This document shows positions 63,796 through 64,000 of a stretch of DNA of 64,000 bases, in pieces (within the stretch, counting starts at the first letter, position 1; every line of letters starts with the position of its first letter). The translations under genes and the position numbers were made by a program. This DNA is from CAYPTB01 sp964413535. GTDB lineage: Bacteria > Planctomycetota > UBA1135 > GCA-002686595. Under the pieces are notes generated by a model. The model was not told the DNA's origin. It saw only the letters and a program-made list of their open reading frames with translations, and ran no database searches. Where the stretch lies: positions 20,350 through 84,349 of the forward strand of contig CAYPTB010000018.1 in the NCBI GenBank assembly GCA_964413535.1. Direction: 5' to 3'.

Positions 63796-64000
63796 TCACT
63801 TCGCCGCTGGACGGGCGGCCGCCAAAGCCCGATCGACCGCGGCCCACAGGCTCCGCCATGCCTCGCGCTCCGGCTGCGGCAACTCGTCGAGGCCGTCACG
63901 CACGGCCGCGAGGTCGGGATCTTGCTTCCAGTGCTCGAGCATTGCCACGAGCCCCGACGGCGCCTTCTCGCGCGCGGCGAGATCGGCACGGAGCCACTCG
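63796..64000 (-). CDS. Kinase-TPR protein, C-terminal part (runs off right edge)
   Basis: The reverse strand encodes EWLRADLAAREKAPSGLVAM, LEHWKQDPDLAAVRDGLDEL, PQPEREAWRSLWAAVDRALA and then a stop. This helical block with WKQDPDLAAVRD and LP..ER.AWR.LWA is the conserved C-terminal region of planctomycete Ser/Thr kinase-TPR proteins. The kinase domain would lie beyond the window. It probably ended in the segment at 63690-63791 before a frameshift. Confidence 0.75.
   Translation of the reverse strand, partial: EWLRADLAAREKAPSGLVAMLEHWKQDPDLAAVRDGLDELPQPEREAWRSLWAAVDRALAAARPAAK

Noticed and set aside
1..64000. tRNA, rRNA and riboswitches
   Set aside because: None recognised by eye on either strand; a covariance-model search would be needed to exclude weak candidates.

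Overview
The window comes from a high-GC bacterium that is most likely a planctomycete (Planctomycetota). The evidence is a cytochrome-bearing DUF1549/DUF1553 protein next to a DUF1501 protein, several ECF sigma factors paired with Ser/Thr kinase-TPR receptors, PilX/pseudopilin-like secretion genes and a YfhO-type membrane protein. No rRNA, tRNA or CRISPR array was seen.

Region 1 (1-13.7 kb) is the most interesting part and looks like an undescribed peptide export system. Two genes encode proteins made almost entirely of tandem short repeats with the core VKAG(R/K)...NHN..(S/T)L.R: five exact 24-residue units at 1005-1367 and six 25-29-residue units at 5702-6181. They are interleaved with an ECF sigma factor and a kinase-TPR receptor. 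A translationally coupled block follows: a TPR protein, an HlyD-type adaptor, an ABC exporter with a complete C39 peptidase domain, and a second ABC exporter lacking the peptidase. This gene order is that of NHLP-type bacteriocin exporters, but there is no leader domain and no modification enzyme. My inference is that the repeat proteins are polyprotein substrates processed and exported by the transporter pair. The repeat genes share their downstream flanks, so they are duplicated cassettes.

Region 2 (13.7-18.3 kb) holds a YfhO-like membrane protein, a frameshifted and truncated YfhO paralogue joined tail to tail with a truncated NHL-repeat protein, and two near-identical 169-bp MITE-like elements.

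Region 3 (18.3-31.5 kb) holds the DUF1549/DUF1553 and DUF1501 pair, a compositionally distinct GH15 enzyme between gene remnants, a carboxypeptidase-regulatory-domain protein, an MscS channel and a DUF4142 protein.

Region 4 (31.6-43.1 kb) holds two large sensor histidine kinases, a truncated receiver domain, a YeeE/YedE sulfur-transport pair, membrane proteins and a GlsB-type protein.

Region 5 (43.3-51.5 kb) holds a PPC-TPR-CHAT protease-like protein, a coupled small ORF and membrane gene, and a cluster of three pilin-like proteins with a HEAT-repeat protein.

Region 6 (51.5-64 kb) is a decay zone of kinase-TPR genes. It has one intact ECF/kinase pair bounded by a short direct repeat, several kinase fragments (one with an internal stop, one split by an inversion), a di-haem cytochrome, a glycosyltransferase with a coiled-coil tail, a vanadium haloperoxidase-like protein and the end of another kinase-TPR gene at the right edge.
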